A DNA stretch of 64,000 nucleotides, from positions 62,001-126,000 of the forward strand of contig NZ_JAFIQV010000013.1 in the NCBI RefSeq assembly GCF_017356015.1. The letters run 5' to 3'. The stretch's first letter is position 1. The number at the start of each line of letters is the position of its first letter. The notes under the pieces are model-generated. The model was not told where the DNA came from and did not search any database. It saw only the letters and a list, made by a program, of their open reading frames with translations. Made by a program: the position numbers and the translations under genes. Positions 42,578-51,582 of this stretch are shown one piece after another. The stretch is from Azospirillum sp. SYSU D00513. Its GTDB lineage: Bacteria; Pseudomonadota; Alphaproteobacteria; Azospirillales; Azospirillaceae.

Positions 42578-44254
42578 ATGTCGGTGAAACGCCCCCGCAG
42601 ACCCAAGGACCCGCCGCCTTTGCCATCCCAGACGCCCGCGCCTTCCCAGACATCGGACCGGGCCCCGAACCAAACGCCGGCCCGGACGCCGGCGAAGAAG
42701 CCCGTTCCGGCGGCGCCCATGCGCGAGGTCGAGCTGAAGCTCCATGTGGCGCCCGGCGACCTGGAGCGGATCGCCTCCCTGCCGGCGGTGCTGGCGGCGG
42801 CCGATGGCGGGCCGGTAACGCGCCGGCTGCGGACCGTTTATTTCGACACCCCGGACCTTCGCCTCTTCGCAACCGGAGTCGCCCTGCGCGTCCGGCGGGA
42901 GGGGGACGGTTTCATCCAGACGGTGAAGACGGTCAACGACGGCAACGCCGGCGATTCGGCGGGCGTGGCGGTCCGGCGGGAATGGGAATGGGCGGTGGCG
43001 GGCGAGACGCCGAACCTGTCGCTGCTCGACTCGGAGGGCGTCGCCGCACTCGTTCCCGCCGACGCGCGCGGCGCGCTTCGCCCCATCTTCTCGACCGATT
43101 TCCGGCGCACGGCGATCCTCGTCCGCCCCGACGCGCTGACAGCGATCGAGGTGGCCCTCGACGAGGGAGAAATCCTCGCCGGAACGCGCCGCACGCCGAT
43201 CAGCGAACTCGAGCTTGAACTGAAATCCGGCCGTGTCGCCAGCCTGTTCGCCCTGGCGTCGCTGATCCAGAAGACCGTGCCCCTGCGCATCGGCACCGAC
43301 AGCAAGGGGGAGATCGGCTACCGGCTCGCCACCGGCCGCCCGCCCCGCCCGGTGCTGCCCGAGCCGCTCGGCCTCTCTCCCGTGACCACGGTGGCCGAGG
43401 CCTTCCGTCACATCCTGCGCCACGGCCTGCGCCATCTCCTCGCCAACGAATCCTGCGCGCTGGCCGACGGCGACGTCGAAGGGCTGCACCAGATGCGGGT
43501 CGCGCTGCGCCGCCTTCGGACAGCGCTCGCCCTTTTCGCCCCGCTGGTGGGCTCGGAGGACATCGGACGGCTTCGCGGCGAGTTGCGCTGGTTCGCCCGG
43601 CGCCTCGGCCCGGCGCGCGGCTGGGACGTCCTGCTGTGCAACACGCTGGGGCCGCTCGCGGCGTCGGGGAAGGCACCGGAGGGTGCCGACGCATTGCTCG
43701 CGCAGGCGCGCGACGCCCGGCGCAAGCCGGTGGAGCGGGCGTTCGCGGCCATCGCAGACCCGCGCGCCACCGCGTTCCTTCTGGGGCTCGGTGCCTGGCT
43801 GGAAGAAGGCCGCTGGTACGCCGACGCGCCGGCCGACATCCGCGCGCTGTTCGACCGGCCCATGTCCGATCTTGCCGGAAGCTGGCTCACCGGCCGGCTG
43901 CGCAAGGCGCGCGCGGCCGGGAAGGGTCTGGAGTCGCAGGATGCCGCCGGGCGCGAAAGGCTGCGGCGCCAGCTTCGCAAGCTCGGCTACGCGGCGAATT
44001 TCTTCCAGGGGCTTTACCCGCCCGCCAGGGCGCAGGCCTTCAACGAGCGGCTGAAGCCGCTGCTCGACGCGCTGGACGCGGAGCATGACGCCGTGGTGGC
44101 GCGCAAGCTGCTGCGCGGGCTCGGCCAGGATGCGCCGGACCACCGGGCGGCCATCGACGCCGTCCTGCGCGGGCTGGAGCGCCGGGGCGAACGGCGGCGC
44201 AAGGCCATGAAGGGACTCTGGAAAGCCTTCCGGGACACCGACGCCTTCTGGTGA
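42578..44254 (+). CDS. CYTH-CHAD domain protein
   Basis: 558 residues. A Pro/Thr-rich disordered N-terminus (1-47) leads into a CYTH (triphosphate tunnel) domain, whose ExExK signature is REVELKLH (49-56) and which continues to about 250. The CHAD domain follows (about 285-550): VEGLHQMRVALRRLRTALALF, RRLGPARGWDVLL, RRQLRKLGYAANFF, with many Arg/Lys/His. CHAD domains bind polyphosphate; CYTH domains of this type often hydrolyse triphosphate. GGAGG lies 11 nt before ATG 42578. The ppk-ppx neighbours support a polyphosphate role. Confidence 0.93.
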   Translation: MSVKRPRRPKDPPPLPSQTPAPSQTSDRAPNQTPARTPAKKPVPAAPMREVELKLHVAPGDLERIASLPAVLAAADGGPVTRRLRTVYFDTPDLRLFATGVALRVRREGDGFIQTVKTVNDGNAGDSAGVAVRREWEWAVAGETPNLSLLDSEGVAALVPADARGALRPIFSTDFRRTAILVRPDALTAIEVALDEGEILAGTRRTPISELELELKSGRVASLFALASLIQKTVPLRIGTDSKGEIGYRLATGRPPRPVLPEPLGLSPVTTVAEAFRHILRHGLRHLLANESCALADGDVEGLHQMRVALRRLRTALALFAPLVGSEDIGRLRGELRWFARRLGPARGWDVLLCNTLGPLAASGKAPEGADALLAQARDARRKPVERAFAAIADPRATAFLLGLGAWLEEGRWYADAPADIRALFDRPMSDLAGSWLTGRLRKARAAGKGLESQDAAGRERLRRQLRKLGYAANFFQGLYPPARAQAFNERLKPLLDALDAEHDAVVARKLLRGLGQDAPDHRAAIDAVLRGLERRGERRRKAMKGLWKAFRDTDAFW

Positions 44255-44261
44255 CGCCGGG

Positions 44262-44289
44262 GGTGGAGGCCTGAGATCAGGCCTCCACC
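44262..44289. terminator. perfect palindrome at the convergent 3' ends of CHAD and MarR genes
   Basis: A 13-bp perfect inverted repeat, GGTGGAGGCCTGA (44262-44274) and TCAGGCCTCCACC (44277-44289), with GA between. The right arm contains the last codons and stop of the MarR gene. It can terminate both transcripts. Confidence 0.65.
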
Positions 44290-44762
44290 TTCTCTTCCAC
44301 GGCGGCCTGCTTCTCCGCCTTGCAGCAGCCCTGGCCGAGCACGCGCTCCCGCAGGGCGACGATCCGCCTTTTCAGTTCCTGCGCCTCCTCGACGTCTCCG
44401 TCGAAGGCGTCGCGGACCCAGTCGGGAATGCAGTTCGCCTTCTTGTGAAGCTCCCTGCCCTTCTCGGTCAGGCGCACGCGCACCTGCCGCTCGTCGGCCG
44501 AGTCGCGGGCGCGCTCGACGTAACCGGCCGCCGCCAGCCGTTTCAGCAGGGGCGTCAGCGTGCTGGATTCCAGGAACAGCTTCTCGCCGATCCGCCCCAC
44601 CGTCTGCTCATCCTTCGCCCAGAGCACCACCATCACCAGATACTGGGGATAGGTCAGCCCCAGCCCGTCCAGCATCGGCTTGGACGCGCGGTGGATGGCA
44701 TGCGCCGTCGAATGGATGGCGAAACACAGGAATTCATCGAGTCTCAAACTGTCATCGGTCAT
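44277..44762 (-). CDS. MarR-family regulator, OhrR-like
   Basis: 161 residues. The N-terminal helix [18 protein letters not shown] carries C13, at the position of the peroxide-sensing Cys of OhrR, and the winged helix has [23 protein letters not shown] and [13 protein letters not shown]. The C-terminus has further Cys residues ([10 protein letters not shown]), which could serve as the resolving Cys of a two-Cys OhrR. AAGGAGG sits before the ATG. No ohr peroxidase gene is adjacent, so the target is unknown. The upstream region has a short inverted repeat and a TATATA box. Confidence 0.88.
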   Translation of the reverse strand: MTDDSLRLDEFLCFAIHSTAHAIHRASKPMLDGLGLTYPQYLVMVVLWAKDEQTVGRIGEKLFLESSTLTPLLKRLAAAGYVERARDSADERQVRVRLTEKGRELHKKANCIPDWVRDAFDGDVEEAQELKRRIVALRERVLGQGCCKAEKQAAVEEKVEA

Positions 44763-44793
44763 GATGTGCCTCCTTCAGTCACCTATATAAATC

Positions 44794-44816
44794 GTTCGCG
44801 ACTTAATCGCACGAAC
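44794..44816. promoter_or_regulatory. candidate MarR/OhrR operator
   Basis: GTTCG (44794-44798) and CGAAC (44812-44816) are inverted with a 13-nt spacer, within an AT-rich patch that also holds TATATA (44784-44789) about 20 nt before the MarR start. The site could mediate autorepression; the arms are short. Confidence 0.35.
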
Positions 44817-44904
44817 CATTCACGCATGACTGAGGTGCCCGCACCGACGCCTTCGCATGGCGATGCCGCCCACGGAACCGGTGCACCGGAACCCGGGCAT
44901 GAAA

Positions 44905-44939
44905 AAAAGCGGGCCGCGGCCCCGCCGCAGCCCGCTTTT
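44905..44939 (-). terminator. terminator of the SDR gene
   Basis: A 10-bp stem, AAAAGCGGGC (44905-44914) and GCCCGCTTTT (44930-44939), with a 15-nt GC-rich loop. The left side runs into A8, giving a U-tract on the minus strand. Confidence 0.7.
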
Positions 44940-44969
44940 CCGAAGCGGACAATCCCCTCGCCAGCTGCC

Positions 44970-45749
44970 TTACAGCGTGCCGGAGAAGGACCCGCCGTCG
45001 AGCAGCATGTTCTGGCCGGTCATGAAGCCGGCATGAGCCGAGCAGAGGAAGGCGCAGGCGGCGCCGAACTCCGCGGGATCGCCGAAGCGGCCGGCCGGGT
45101 TCTGCTTGCGGCGCAGGTCCATCTCCTCGTCGATGCTGCGGCCGGCGGCCTTGGCCGATCCCACCATGGTGCCGCGCAGCCGGTCCGTCTCGAAGGGACC
45201 CGGCAGCAGGTTGTTGATCGTCACGTTGTGCCGGACCGTCTGTCGCGACAGGCCCGCGATGAAGCCGGTCAGTCCGGTGCGGGCGCCGTTCGACAGGCCG
45301 AGATGCGGGATGGGCGACTTCACCGACCCGGAGGTGATGTTGACGATTCGCCCGAACTTGCGGTCGATCATACCGTCGACCGTCGCCTTGATCAGGAAGA
45401 TCGGCGCCAGCATGTTGGCGTCGAGCGCACGGATCCACTCGTCGCGATCCCAGTCGCGGAAATCGCCGGGCGGCGGGCCGCCGGCGTTGTTCACGAGGAT
45501 GTCGGGTTCCGGGCAGGCCGCCAGGGCCGCCGCGCGCCCCTCCTCCGTCGCGATGTCGCCGACGGCGGTGGTCACGGTGGCGCCGGTCGCCTTGCGGATC
45601 TCCTCCGCCGTCGCTTCCAGCAGGTCGGCGGTGCGGGCGGTGATGGTGACGGCCACGCCCTCGCGGGCGAGCGCCATGGCGCAGGCCTTGCCCAGTCCCT
45701 TGCTCGCCGCGCAGACGATGGCGCGGCGGCCGGCGATTCCCAGATCCAT
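44970..45749 (-). CDS. SDR-fold protein lacking the catalytic Tyr-Lys pair
   Basis: 259 residues, Rossmann fold. Cofactor loop reads CAASKGLGKACA, the NNAG motif is intact (ILVNNAGGPPPG), and Ser is in NITSGSV, but the expected YxxxK region reads LGLSNGARTGLTG, so Tyr and Lys are absent. A BKR-like SDR subgroup with imperfect cofactor motif and active site is known. It may bind a ligand or use other residues for catalysis. The frame is well conserved and ends in an intact GQNMLLDGGSFSGTL. It lies 38 bp upstream of hdaA start direction, same strand. Confidence 0.9.
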   Translation of the reverse strand: MDLGIAGRRAIVCAASKGLGKACAMALAREGVAVTITARTADLLEATAEEIRKATGATVTTAVGDIATEEGRAAALAACPEPDILVNNAGGPPPGDFRDWDRDEWIRALDANMLAPIFLIKATVDGMIDRKFGRIVNITSGSVKSPIPHLGLSNGARTGLTGFIAGLSRQTVRHNVTINNLLPGPFETDRLRGTMVGSAKAAGRSIDEEMDLRRKQNPAGRFGDPAEFGAACAFLCSAHAGFMTGQNMLLDGGSFSGTL

Positions 45750-45787
45750 TGTTCTTTCCTCTTCGGTCTTCTTCGTTCGGTCGGCGT

Positions 45788-46504
45788 TCAGCCGCTTTTC
45801 CCGGGCGCGGCGGCCTTCGCCCGCTCCAGCGCGGCCAGTACCTCGCGCGCCAGAGGCACGGTCACGGGGCGGTGCGCCGCCAGGGACGCGTGATCCATCG
45901 CCGCGACCACCCGGCGCGCGGCGTCAAGCGAGCGTTCCATGCGCGCCAGAAGATAGCTGACGACCTCCACCCCCGGATGGAGCTGGCGGTCGGCGAAGAT
46001 CTTCACCAGCACGGCGGCGAGCAGCGCGTCGTCCGGCGGCTCGACCCCGACGGCGGGCGCGGCCCGGAGGCGCGAGCGCAGGTCGGGAAGCCGGACGCGC
46101 CAGCGTGCCGGCGCGATGCGCGACAGCAGAAGCAGGTGCCCGCCCGAATCGCGCGCGAGGTTGTAGAGGTGGAACAGCGCCTCCTCCCGCGCCGGTGAGC
46201 CGGCGACGCGGTCGGCGTCGTCCACCACCACCGCGTTGGCCGGCGCCAGCAGGTCCGGCAGGCCGGCCGTGTCCAGATCGGCGCCCTGCGCCACGACGGC
46301 GCGGCTGCGGGCGCGCCAGACATGGCCCAGATGAGTCTTGCCGCAGCCGTCCGGCCCGAACAGGGCGAGCGCCGGGGCTGGCCAGGAGGGCCAGCGGTCG
46401 AGCCACGCCACGGCGTCGGCGTTGCTGGGCGTCACGAGAAAATCCTCTCCTCCCATGGCGGTCCGGTGCCCGAGGTCCAGGGGGAGCTGCGCCGCCGGGT
46501 TCAT
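45788..46504 (-). CDS. hdaA: HdaA/Hda-type DnaA-regulatory protein
   Basis: 238 residues, a DnaA-like AAA+ module without the DNA-binding domain. The N-terminus carries the sliding-clamp motif QLPLDLG. Walker A is FGPDGCGKTHLGHVW and Walker B reads AVVVDDADRV; LRSRLRAAP is box VII-like. With the beta clamp it stimulates ATP hydrolysis by DnaA to stop re-initiation of replication. Its ATG overlaps the stop of the perM gene (46501-46504, ATGA). Hda beside AI-2E/PerM and purM-like genes is a common alphaproteobacterial layout. Confidence 0.92.
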   Translation of the reverse strand: MNPAAQLPLDLGHRTAMGGEDFLVTPSNADAVAWLDRWPSWPAPALALFGPDGCGKTHLGHVWRARSRAVVAQGADLDTAGLPDLLAPANAVVVDDADRVAGSPAREEALFHLYNLARDSGGHLLLLSRIAPARWRVRLPDLRSRLRAAPAVGVEPPDDALLAAVLVKIFADRQLHPGVEVVSYLLARMERSLDAARRVVAAMDHASLAAHRPVTVPLAREVLAALERAKAAAPGKSG

Positions 46505-47562
46505 GGGAGGGTGCCGCGGTAATAGGGGCTTTCCATGTAGCGCCCCAGCGCGAAGCGGGCCAGCACGCCGATCACCGCCGCCACGGGCACGGCGAGCAGC
46601 ACGCCGACGAAGCCGAACAGCGACCCGCCGGCCAGCAGCGCGAAGATCACCCAGACCGCGTGCAGCCCGACCCGTTCGCCCACGAGCTTCGGCGTCAGCA
46701 CGTTGCCCTCGACCGCCTGGCCGAGCAGGAAGATCGCGACGACGATCCCGACCCGCCAGAGGCTGTCGAACTGGAGCAGCGCCAGCCCGGTGCTCGCCAC
46801 GAATCCGAAGAGCGAGCCGACATAGGGGATGAAGGACAGGATGCCGGCGACCAGCCCGATGACGAGGCCGAAATCCAGCCCGGCCGCGGACAGCGCCACG
46901 GCGTAGAAGAGACCCAGCACGATGCATACGGTCGCCTGCCCGCGCACGAATCCGGCCAGCGTCTCATTCACCTCGCGCGCCTGGGCGCGGATGGTGCCGA
47001 TGTGATGGCGGGGCAGCCAGCTGTCCACCTTGGCGACCAGTATGTCCCAGTCCCTCATCAGGTAGAAGGCGACGACCGGCGTGATGAACATGACCGACAG
47101 AACGTCGAACAGGGCGACGCCGCCGGACAGGATGCGGCTCAGCACAGCGCCCACCCAGGACAGGGCGTCGCCCGCGTAGTTGCCGGCGGCATCCCGCAGC
47201 CGCGCCACATCCTGCGGCGACAGGCGCCGGACCAGCTGGTCGATGGTGGGCATCAGCCGCTGGCGCACGGAGGTGGCGTAGCTCGGCAGGACCTCGGCCA
47301 GATGGGTGGCCTGCGCCCGGACCAGCGGCACCAGCAGCAGGACCAGCAGCACGATCAGCACCAGGAAGGACAGCAGCACCAGCGTGGTGCCGAGCCAGCG
47401 CGCCAGCCCAAGCCGCTCCAGCCGGTCGACGAGGGGATCCAGGAGATAGGCGATGGCCAGCCCCGCCACGAAGGGCAGCAGCATGTCGGCCAGCACCCAG
47501 AGCGCCAGCGCGAACACCGCGAAACCGATCAGCCAGAAGCGAATCGGATTGGCCGGATTCAC
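46501..47562 (-). CDS. AI-2E/PerM family permease
   Basis: 353 residues with about seven to eight hydrophobic segments. Features: an N-terminal pair (WLIGFAVFALALWVLADM, then LPFVAGLAIAYLLDPLVDRL in part), a long soluble middle, and the C-terminal block FGLVIGLVAGILSFIPYVGS with VEGNVLTPKLVGERVGLH, typical of the AI-2E transporter family. Its solute is not known here. The start is GTG 47562, where GGAGG lies 6 nt upstream and the codon overlaps the stop of the phosphatidyltransferase gene (GTGA). Confidence 0.9.
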   Translation of the reverse strand: MNPANPIRFWLIGFAVFALALWVLADMLLPFVAGLAIAYLLDPLVDRLERLGLARWLGTTLVLLSFLVLIVLLVLLLVPLVRAQATHLAEVLPSYATSVRQRLMPTIDQLVRRLSPQDVARLRDAAGNYAGDALSWVGAVLSRILSGGVALFDVLSVMFITPVVAFYLMRDWDILVAKVDSWLPRHHIGTIRAQAREVNETLAGFVRGQATVCIVLGLFYAVALSAAGLDFGLVIGLVAGILSFIPYVGSLFGFVASTGLALLQFDSLWRVGIVVAIFLLGQAVEGNVLTPKLVGERVGLHAVWVIFALLAGGSLFGFVGVLLAVPVAAVIGVLARFALGRYMESPYYRGTLP

Positions 47563-48119
47563 GAAACGCCTCCGTGGCGGTTGAACAGCAGGCCGCCACG
47601 GTACACGTAGGCCACGCCCGACGCCACGGTGGTCGCGGCGCAAAGCCAGATCAGCAGCGGCATGACCGTCGTCCCGAACATCTCCGGCAGCGGCCAGCCG
47701 AGACCGGCCGGCGCAAGAACCGCGGTCACGAGGACGAGCTGCACGACCGTGTTGACCTTGCTGATGTAGGCCGGCTGCATGGCCAGCGACTCCTTCAGCG
47801 TGTAGGCCAGCAGCACGCCCCCGACGATCATGATGTCGCGGAAGACCACCAGAATGACCAGCCACAGGGGCAGCGCGTCCACATGCCCCAGCGCCACGTA
47901 GACGCTGACCAGCAGGGCCTTGTCGGCGATGGGGTCGAGATAGCCGCCGAGCACGGTGCGCGCCCGGCACATGCGCGCCACGGCGCCGTCCAGCGCGTCG
48001 GACAGGCCGGCGGCGACGAACAGCCAGAAGGCCCAGTACAGGTCGCCCGACAGGATCAGATAGACGGCCAGCGGAACCGACAGGAGGCGGGCGAAGCTGA
48101 TGATGTTCGGAATGCTCAC
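47559..48119 (-). CDS. CDP-alcohol phosphatidyltransferase
   Basis: 186 residues, six hydrophobic helices. The family motif D-G-x2-A-R-x8-G-x3-D-x3-D is complete: ALDGAVARM followed by LGGYLDPIADK. It joins a CDP-activated lipid or alcohol to an alcohol in membrane phospholipid synthesis, most likely PgsA-like, but the acceptor is not proven. The start is GTG 48119. It is the first gene of the chain phosphatidyltransferase - PerM - hdaA, each overlapping the next by 4 nt. Confidence 0.9.
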   Translation of the reverse strand: MSIPNIISFARLLSVPLAVYLILSGDLYWAFWLFVAAGLSDALDGAVARMCRARTVLGGYLDPIADKALLVSVYVALGHVDALPLWLVILVVFRDIMIVGGVLLAYTLKESLAMQPAYISKVNTVVQLVLVTAVLAPAGLGWPLPEMFGTTVMPLLIWLCAATTVASGVAYVYRGGLLFNRHGGVS

Positions 48120-48170
48120 TCTGATCCCTTTGCCGTCATGGAGTCCCTGCCCGTCCCGATGAACGCTCCG

Positions 48171-49673
48171 TCAGTAGCGGGGCGCGCCGGTTGCCGGCAA
48201 CGTGCCCAGCGTCCGCGGCGGCGCGCCCGGCGCCATGCCGGGCTGCGGCTCGTAGGGCTGGGCGTAGCCGGGCTGGGCGTAGCCGGGCTGCTGGTATTGC
48301 GGCTGGGCGGGATAGGCGGGCGTCCCGTAGCCGGCCTGGCCACCCGCCACGCCCGCTGCCGGGCGCGGAGCCGCGCCGGGCCGGAGTGAGAGCTGCCACT
48401 GTGGGACGGGGCCGGCTGACGGCGTCGGCTGGCCCGGCAAGGGCGGATAGGCGGGCGCCGGGCTGTCGGGGTAGAGCGCCATGCCCTGCCGTTCCAGCGC
48501 CTGCTGCAGCGCGCTCACGTCGCCCCGGTGCGTCAGTGCGACGACCGCGGCCTCGCGGCTCAGCGACAGCACGTCCATGCGGGTCAGCCCCGGTACGCCG
48601 GCCAGCCGCTTGCGCGCGGCGACCAGTTCCTCCAGCCCGCGCAGGGGCAGCCGGACCAGCGTCGCCTGCTCCGGCCCGCTCGCCACGACATTCTCGTTCT
48701 GCCAGGACTTGTCGATGGCGGCCCCGACGAAGTTGGTGGCGCGGATCAGGAAATCCTCCGGCCGGTCGGCCGCGTCGGGCTGGACCGGGACGGTCTGCTC
48801 CGCCTTGCCGCCGTCGGCGTCGTAACGGGTCACATCGACCGTCAGCGCCTGGCCAGGGTTCAGCTCGCCGGCCGGCAGGGTCGCGCGCGCGACGACCACG
48901 CCCTGGGCGTTGTAGCGCTGCGCGATGCGGGCGAGCGCTTCGGGGTTGCCGGCCAGCGCCTCCTCGGCGCCGATGGCCGAGATGTCGGCCAGTTCGCCGT
49001 CGGGGACCAGCAGCGGCACCAGCGAGGAGGAGGCCGGGCGTTCCTCCCAGGCGGCGCGCCAGGGGGTGCGGTCCTCCCACAGCACGGGGCGGCCGTCCAC
49101 GACGGTCACCGGCAGCAGCACGAAGGGGCGGGACGGCGGTTCGACATACTGGGAGGTGGAGCCGGCCAGCATCTCGCGCACCGCGCTCTCGCGGAACCGC
49201 ACGGTGAAGGAGCCGACATAGCGGGTCGCGCTGACGCGCTCGTCGTCGATCTCGAATCCCTGGACGAGCCGGGCGAGGTCCCTTTCCGACATGCGCGGCG
49301 CGCTGCCGCCGGGAACCAGGCGGGCGTAAAGCTCCGCCCAGGCCTTGGACTGTGCCTGGGAGATGGCCTGGTCGCGCGCCGCGTTCGCGTTGGACGCGCT
49401 GATGTCCACCAGCACGCCCGAAACGGCATAGGGATCCGCCGCCATGGCCGCCCCGGCGGGAGGCACCGCGGCGGGCACGGGCATCTGGGCCTGGATCGGG
49501 GCCCCGACCGGGTTCGGCATCGGGGCCGCCGCCGCGCCCGGCGGGTCGAGCGGAGTCTGCTGCACCGGCGGCGGAACGCGCGTTTGCGACTCGGCTGGTG
49601 AGGCCGCGAGGGTTAATGCCGCGAAACTGGCGGCGAGACCCGCGAACAGCGGCGCGCGACGGCGTTGGAGCAT
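48171..49673 (-). CDS. DUF2066 exported protein
   Basis: 500 residues. A signal peptide (MLQRRRAPLFAGLAASFAAL, cleavage after about 30) precedes a Pro/Ala-rich linker and a DUF2066 domain (about 85-400; GVLVDISASNANAARDQAI near its start). The C-terminal 80 residues are low-complexity, rich in Pro/Gly/Tyr/Gln (units such as QPGYAQPGYAQP). Start ATG 49673, with AAGG upstream; an earlier ATG would add 28 residues before the signal peptide. Function unknown. It is divergent from purM, a pairing common in relatives. Confidence 0.85.
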   Translation of the reverse strand: MLQRRRAPLFAGLAASFAALTLAASPAESQTRVPPPVQQTPLDPPGAAAAPMPNPVGAPIQAQMPVPAAVPPAGAAMAADPYAVSGVLVDISASNANAARDQAISQAQSKAWAELYARLVPGGSAPRMSERDLARLVQGFEIDDERVSATRYVGSFTVRFRESAVREMLAGSTSQYVEPPSRPFVLLPVTVVDGRPVLWEDRTPWRAAWEERPASSSLVPLLVPDGELADISAIGAEEALAGNPEALARIAQRYNAQGVVVARATLPAGELNPGQALTVDVTRYDADGGKAEQTVPVQPDAADRPEDFLIRATNFVGAAIDKSWQNENVVASGPEQATLVRLPLRGLEELVAARKRLAGVPGLTRMDVLSLSREAAVVALTHRGDVSALQQALERQGMALYPDSPAPAYPPLPGQPTPSAGPVPQWQLSLRPGAAPRPAAGVAGGQAGYGTPAYPAQPQYQQPGYAQPGYAQPYEPQPGMAPGAPPRTLGTLPATGAPRY

Positions 49674-49749
49674 TGCAAAGCCTTCCGATTCGAGTATGTT
49701 CGGCCCGAGCCAACGGCCCGGTATATAGCCCAGCCCAAGCGAGGATACC

Positions 49750-50832
49750 ATTAGCACCCAGTCCTATAACACGTCCGACGCCTACAAGCAGGCTGGCGTG
49801 GACATCGATGCGGGCAACGCGCTCGTCGAAGCGATCAAGCCGCTCGCCCGTTCCACCGCGCGAACCGGTTCCGACGCCGGGCTGGGCGGATTCGGCGCGC
49901 TGTTCGACCTGCGCGCCGCCGGCTATCAGGATCCCCTTCTGGTTGCGACGACCGACGGCGTCGGCACGAAGCTGAAGGTCGCCATCCTGGCGAACAAGCA
50001 CGACACGGTCGGCATCGACCTCGTCGCCATGTGCGTGAACGACCTCGTCGTGCAGGGCGCCGAGCCGCTCCTGTTCCTCGACTATTACGCGACCGGCAAG
50101 CTCGACGTCGCGGCGGGCCGCGACATCGTCGCCGGCATCGCCGAGGGCTGCCGTCAGGCCGGCTGCGCGCTGGTCGGCGGCGAGACGGCCGAGATGCCGG
50201 GCATGTACGCCGAAGGCGACTATGACCTCGCGGGCTTCTCGGTCGGCGCGGTGGAGCGCCAGAACGCGCTCACCGGGTCGGCGGTCCAGGCCGGCGACGT
50301 GCTGATCGGCATGGCCTCGACCGGCGTGCATTCGAACGGCTATTCGCTGGTCCGCAAGCTGGTGGAAAAGTCCGGCCTCGGCTACGACGCCCCCTGCCCC
50401 TGGGACGCGGGCCAGACGCTCGGCGCCGCCCTGCTGACGCCGACGCGCATCTATGTGAAGAGCGCGCTGGCCGCGGTGCGCGCCGGTACGGTGCGGGCGC
50501 TCGCCCACATCACCGGCGGCGGGCTGATCGAGAACATTCCGCGCGTGCTGCCGGACGGGCTCGGCGTGACGATGGACGCCTCGGCCTGGCCTCTGCCGCC
50601 CGTCTTCTCCTGGTTGATGAAGACCGGCGGCCTCAGCCCGCTGGAAATGGCGCGCACCTTCAATGTCGGCCTGGGCATGATCGCGGTGGTCCCCGCCGAC
50701 CGTGCGGAGGAAGCCAAGGCGATCCTCGCCGGTGCGGGCGAAAAGGTCTTCACGGTCGGCACCGTCCAGCCGGTGCAGGAAGGCGGCGCGCGCGTCACCG
50801 TCAACGGCATGGACGCGGCGTGGACGGTCTGA
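49750..50832 (+). CDS. purM: phosphoribosylformylglycinamidine cyclo-ligase PurM, apparently from an ATT start
   Basis: 360 residues if translated from ATT 49750. PurM makes aminoimidazole ribotide in purine synthesis. Seen: [20 protein letters not shown] at the N-terminus, [35 protein letters not shown] in part, [13 protein letters not shown] and [19 protein letters not shown] in part. The only usual start in frame is GTG 49798, which would delete the conserved YKxAG segment; the frame is closed by TAG at 49726. ATT 49750 has GAGG 5 nt upstream. A start-codon mutation or sequence error is the alternative. Divergent from the DUF2066 gene. Confidence 0.9.
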   Translation: MSTQSYNTSDAYKQAGVDIDAGNALVEAIKPLARSTARTGSDAGLGGFGALFDLRAAGYQDPLLVATTDGVGTKLKVAILANKHDTVGIDLVAMCVNDLVVQGAEPLLFLDYYATGKLDVAAGRDIVAGIAEGCRQAGCALVGGETAEMPGMYAEGDYDLAGFSVGAVERQNALTGSAVQAGDVLIGMASTGVHSNGYSLVRKLVEKSGLGYDAPCPWDAGQTLGAALLTPTRIYVKSALAAVRAGTVRALAHITGGGLIENIPRVLPDGLGVTMDASAWPLPPVFSWLMKTGGLSPLEMARTFNVGLGMIAVVPADRAEEAKAILAGAGEKVFTVGTVQPVQEGGARVTVNGMDAAWTV

Positions 50833-51494
50833 AGAATGCGGGAGGACGCCTGCGTGTGGGCGTCCTCGTTTCGGGCCGGGGCAGCAACCTGCGGGCCCTG
50901 ATCGACGCGTGCGCCGCCGCGGATTTTCCGGCAGAGATCGCTCTGGTCCTCTCCAACAAGCCGGACGCCGCGGCGCTGGAGCACGCCGCTTCGGCCGGGC
51001 TGCCGACGGCGGTGGTGGATCACCGCGACTTTCCCGGCGACAAGCAACGCTTCGAGGAAGCCATGGACGAAGCCCTGCGCGGGGCTGGCGTGCAGCTCGT
51101 CTGCCTTGCCGGCTTCATGCGGCTGCTGTCGCCCTGGTTCGTCGATGCCTGGCACGACCGGATGATCAACATCCACCCGTCGCTGCTGCCGAGCTTCAAG
51201 GGACTCGACACGCACAAGCGTGCGATCGAGGCCGGCGTGCGCTTCCACGGCTGCACGGTCCACTATGTGCGGCTGGAGATGGACGAGGGACCAATTGTCG
51301 CACAGGCGGCCGTGCCCGTGCTGCCGGACGATGACGCGGACAGCCTCGCCGGACGGGTGCTGGAGGCCGAACACCGGCTCTATCCCCTTGCGATCCGCCT
51401 GATCGGCGAGGGGCGCACCCGGATCCGGGACGGCCGGGTGCTCGTCGATGGCCCCCTGCCGGCCCCGCCACCGGTGACCAACCCGGCGTGCTGA
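50820..51494 (+). CDS. purN: phosphoribosylglycinamide formyltransferase PurN
   Basis: 224 residues from GTG 50820. PurN transfers a formyl group from 10-formyl-THF to GAR. Seen: [15 protein letters not shown] (phosphate loop), [15 protein letters not shown], the catalytic [11 protein letters not shown] with Asn-His (NIHPS), and [19 protein letters not shown] (read in part) with the catalytic Asp. It overlaps the end of purM by 13 nt. The true start may be further in: GGGAGGA lies close to CTG/GTG codons at 50850-50858, just before VGVLVSG. Confidence 0.95.
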   Translation: MDGLKNAGGRLRVGVLVSGRGSNLRALIDACAAADFPAEIALVLSNKPDAAALEHAASAGLPTAVVDHRDFPGDKQRFEEAMDEALRGAGVQLVCLAGFMRLLSPWFVDAWHDRMINIHPSLLPSFKGLDTHKRAIEAGVRFHGCTVHYVRLEMDEGPIVAQAAVPVLPDDDADSLAGRVLEAEHRLYPLAIRLIGEGRTRIRDGRVLVDGPLPAPPPVTNPAC

Positions 51495-51582
51495 GGACTC
51501 AACCGGTGCTTGACAGAGCATCGGATATTTCGGAAACCCCATCCCTACCGAATTCTGCGAAAAGCCCTGGAGGAAGGTCATC

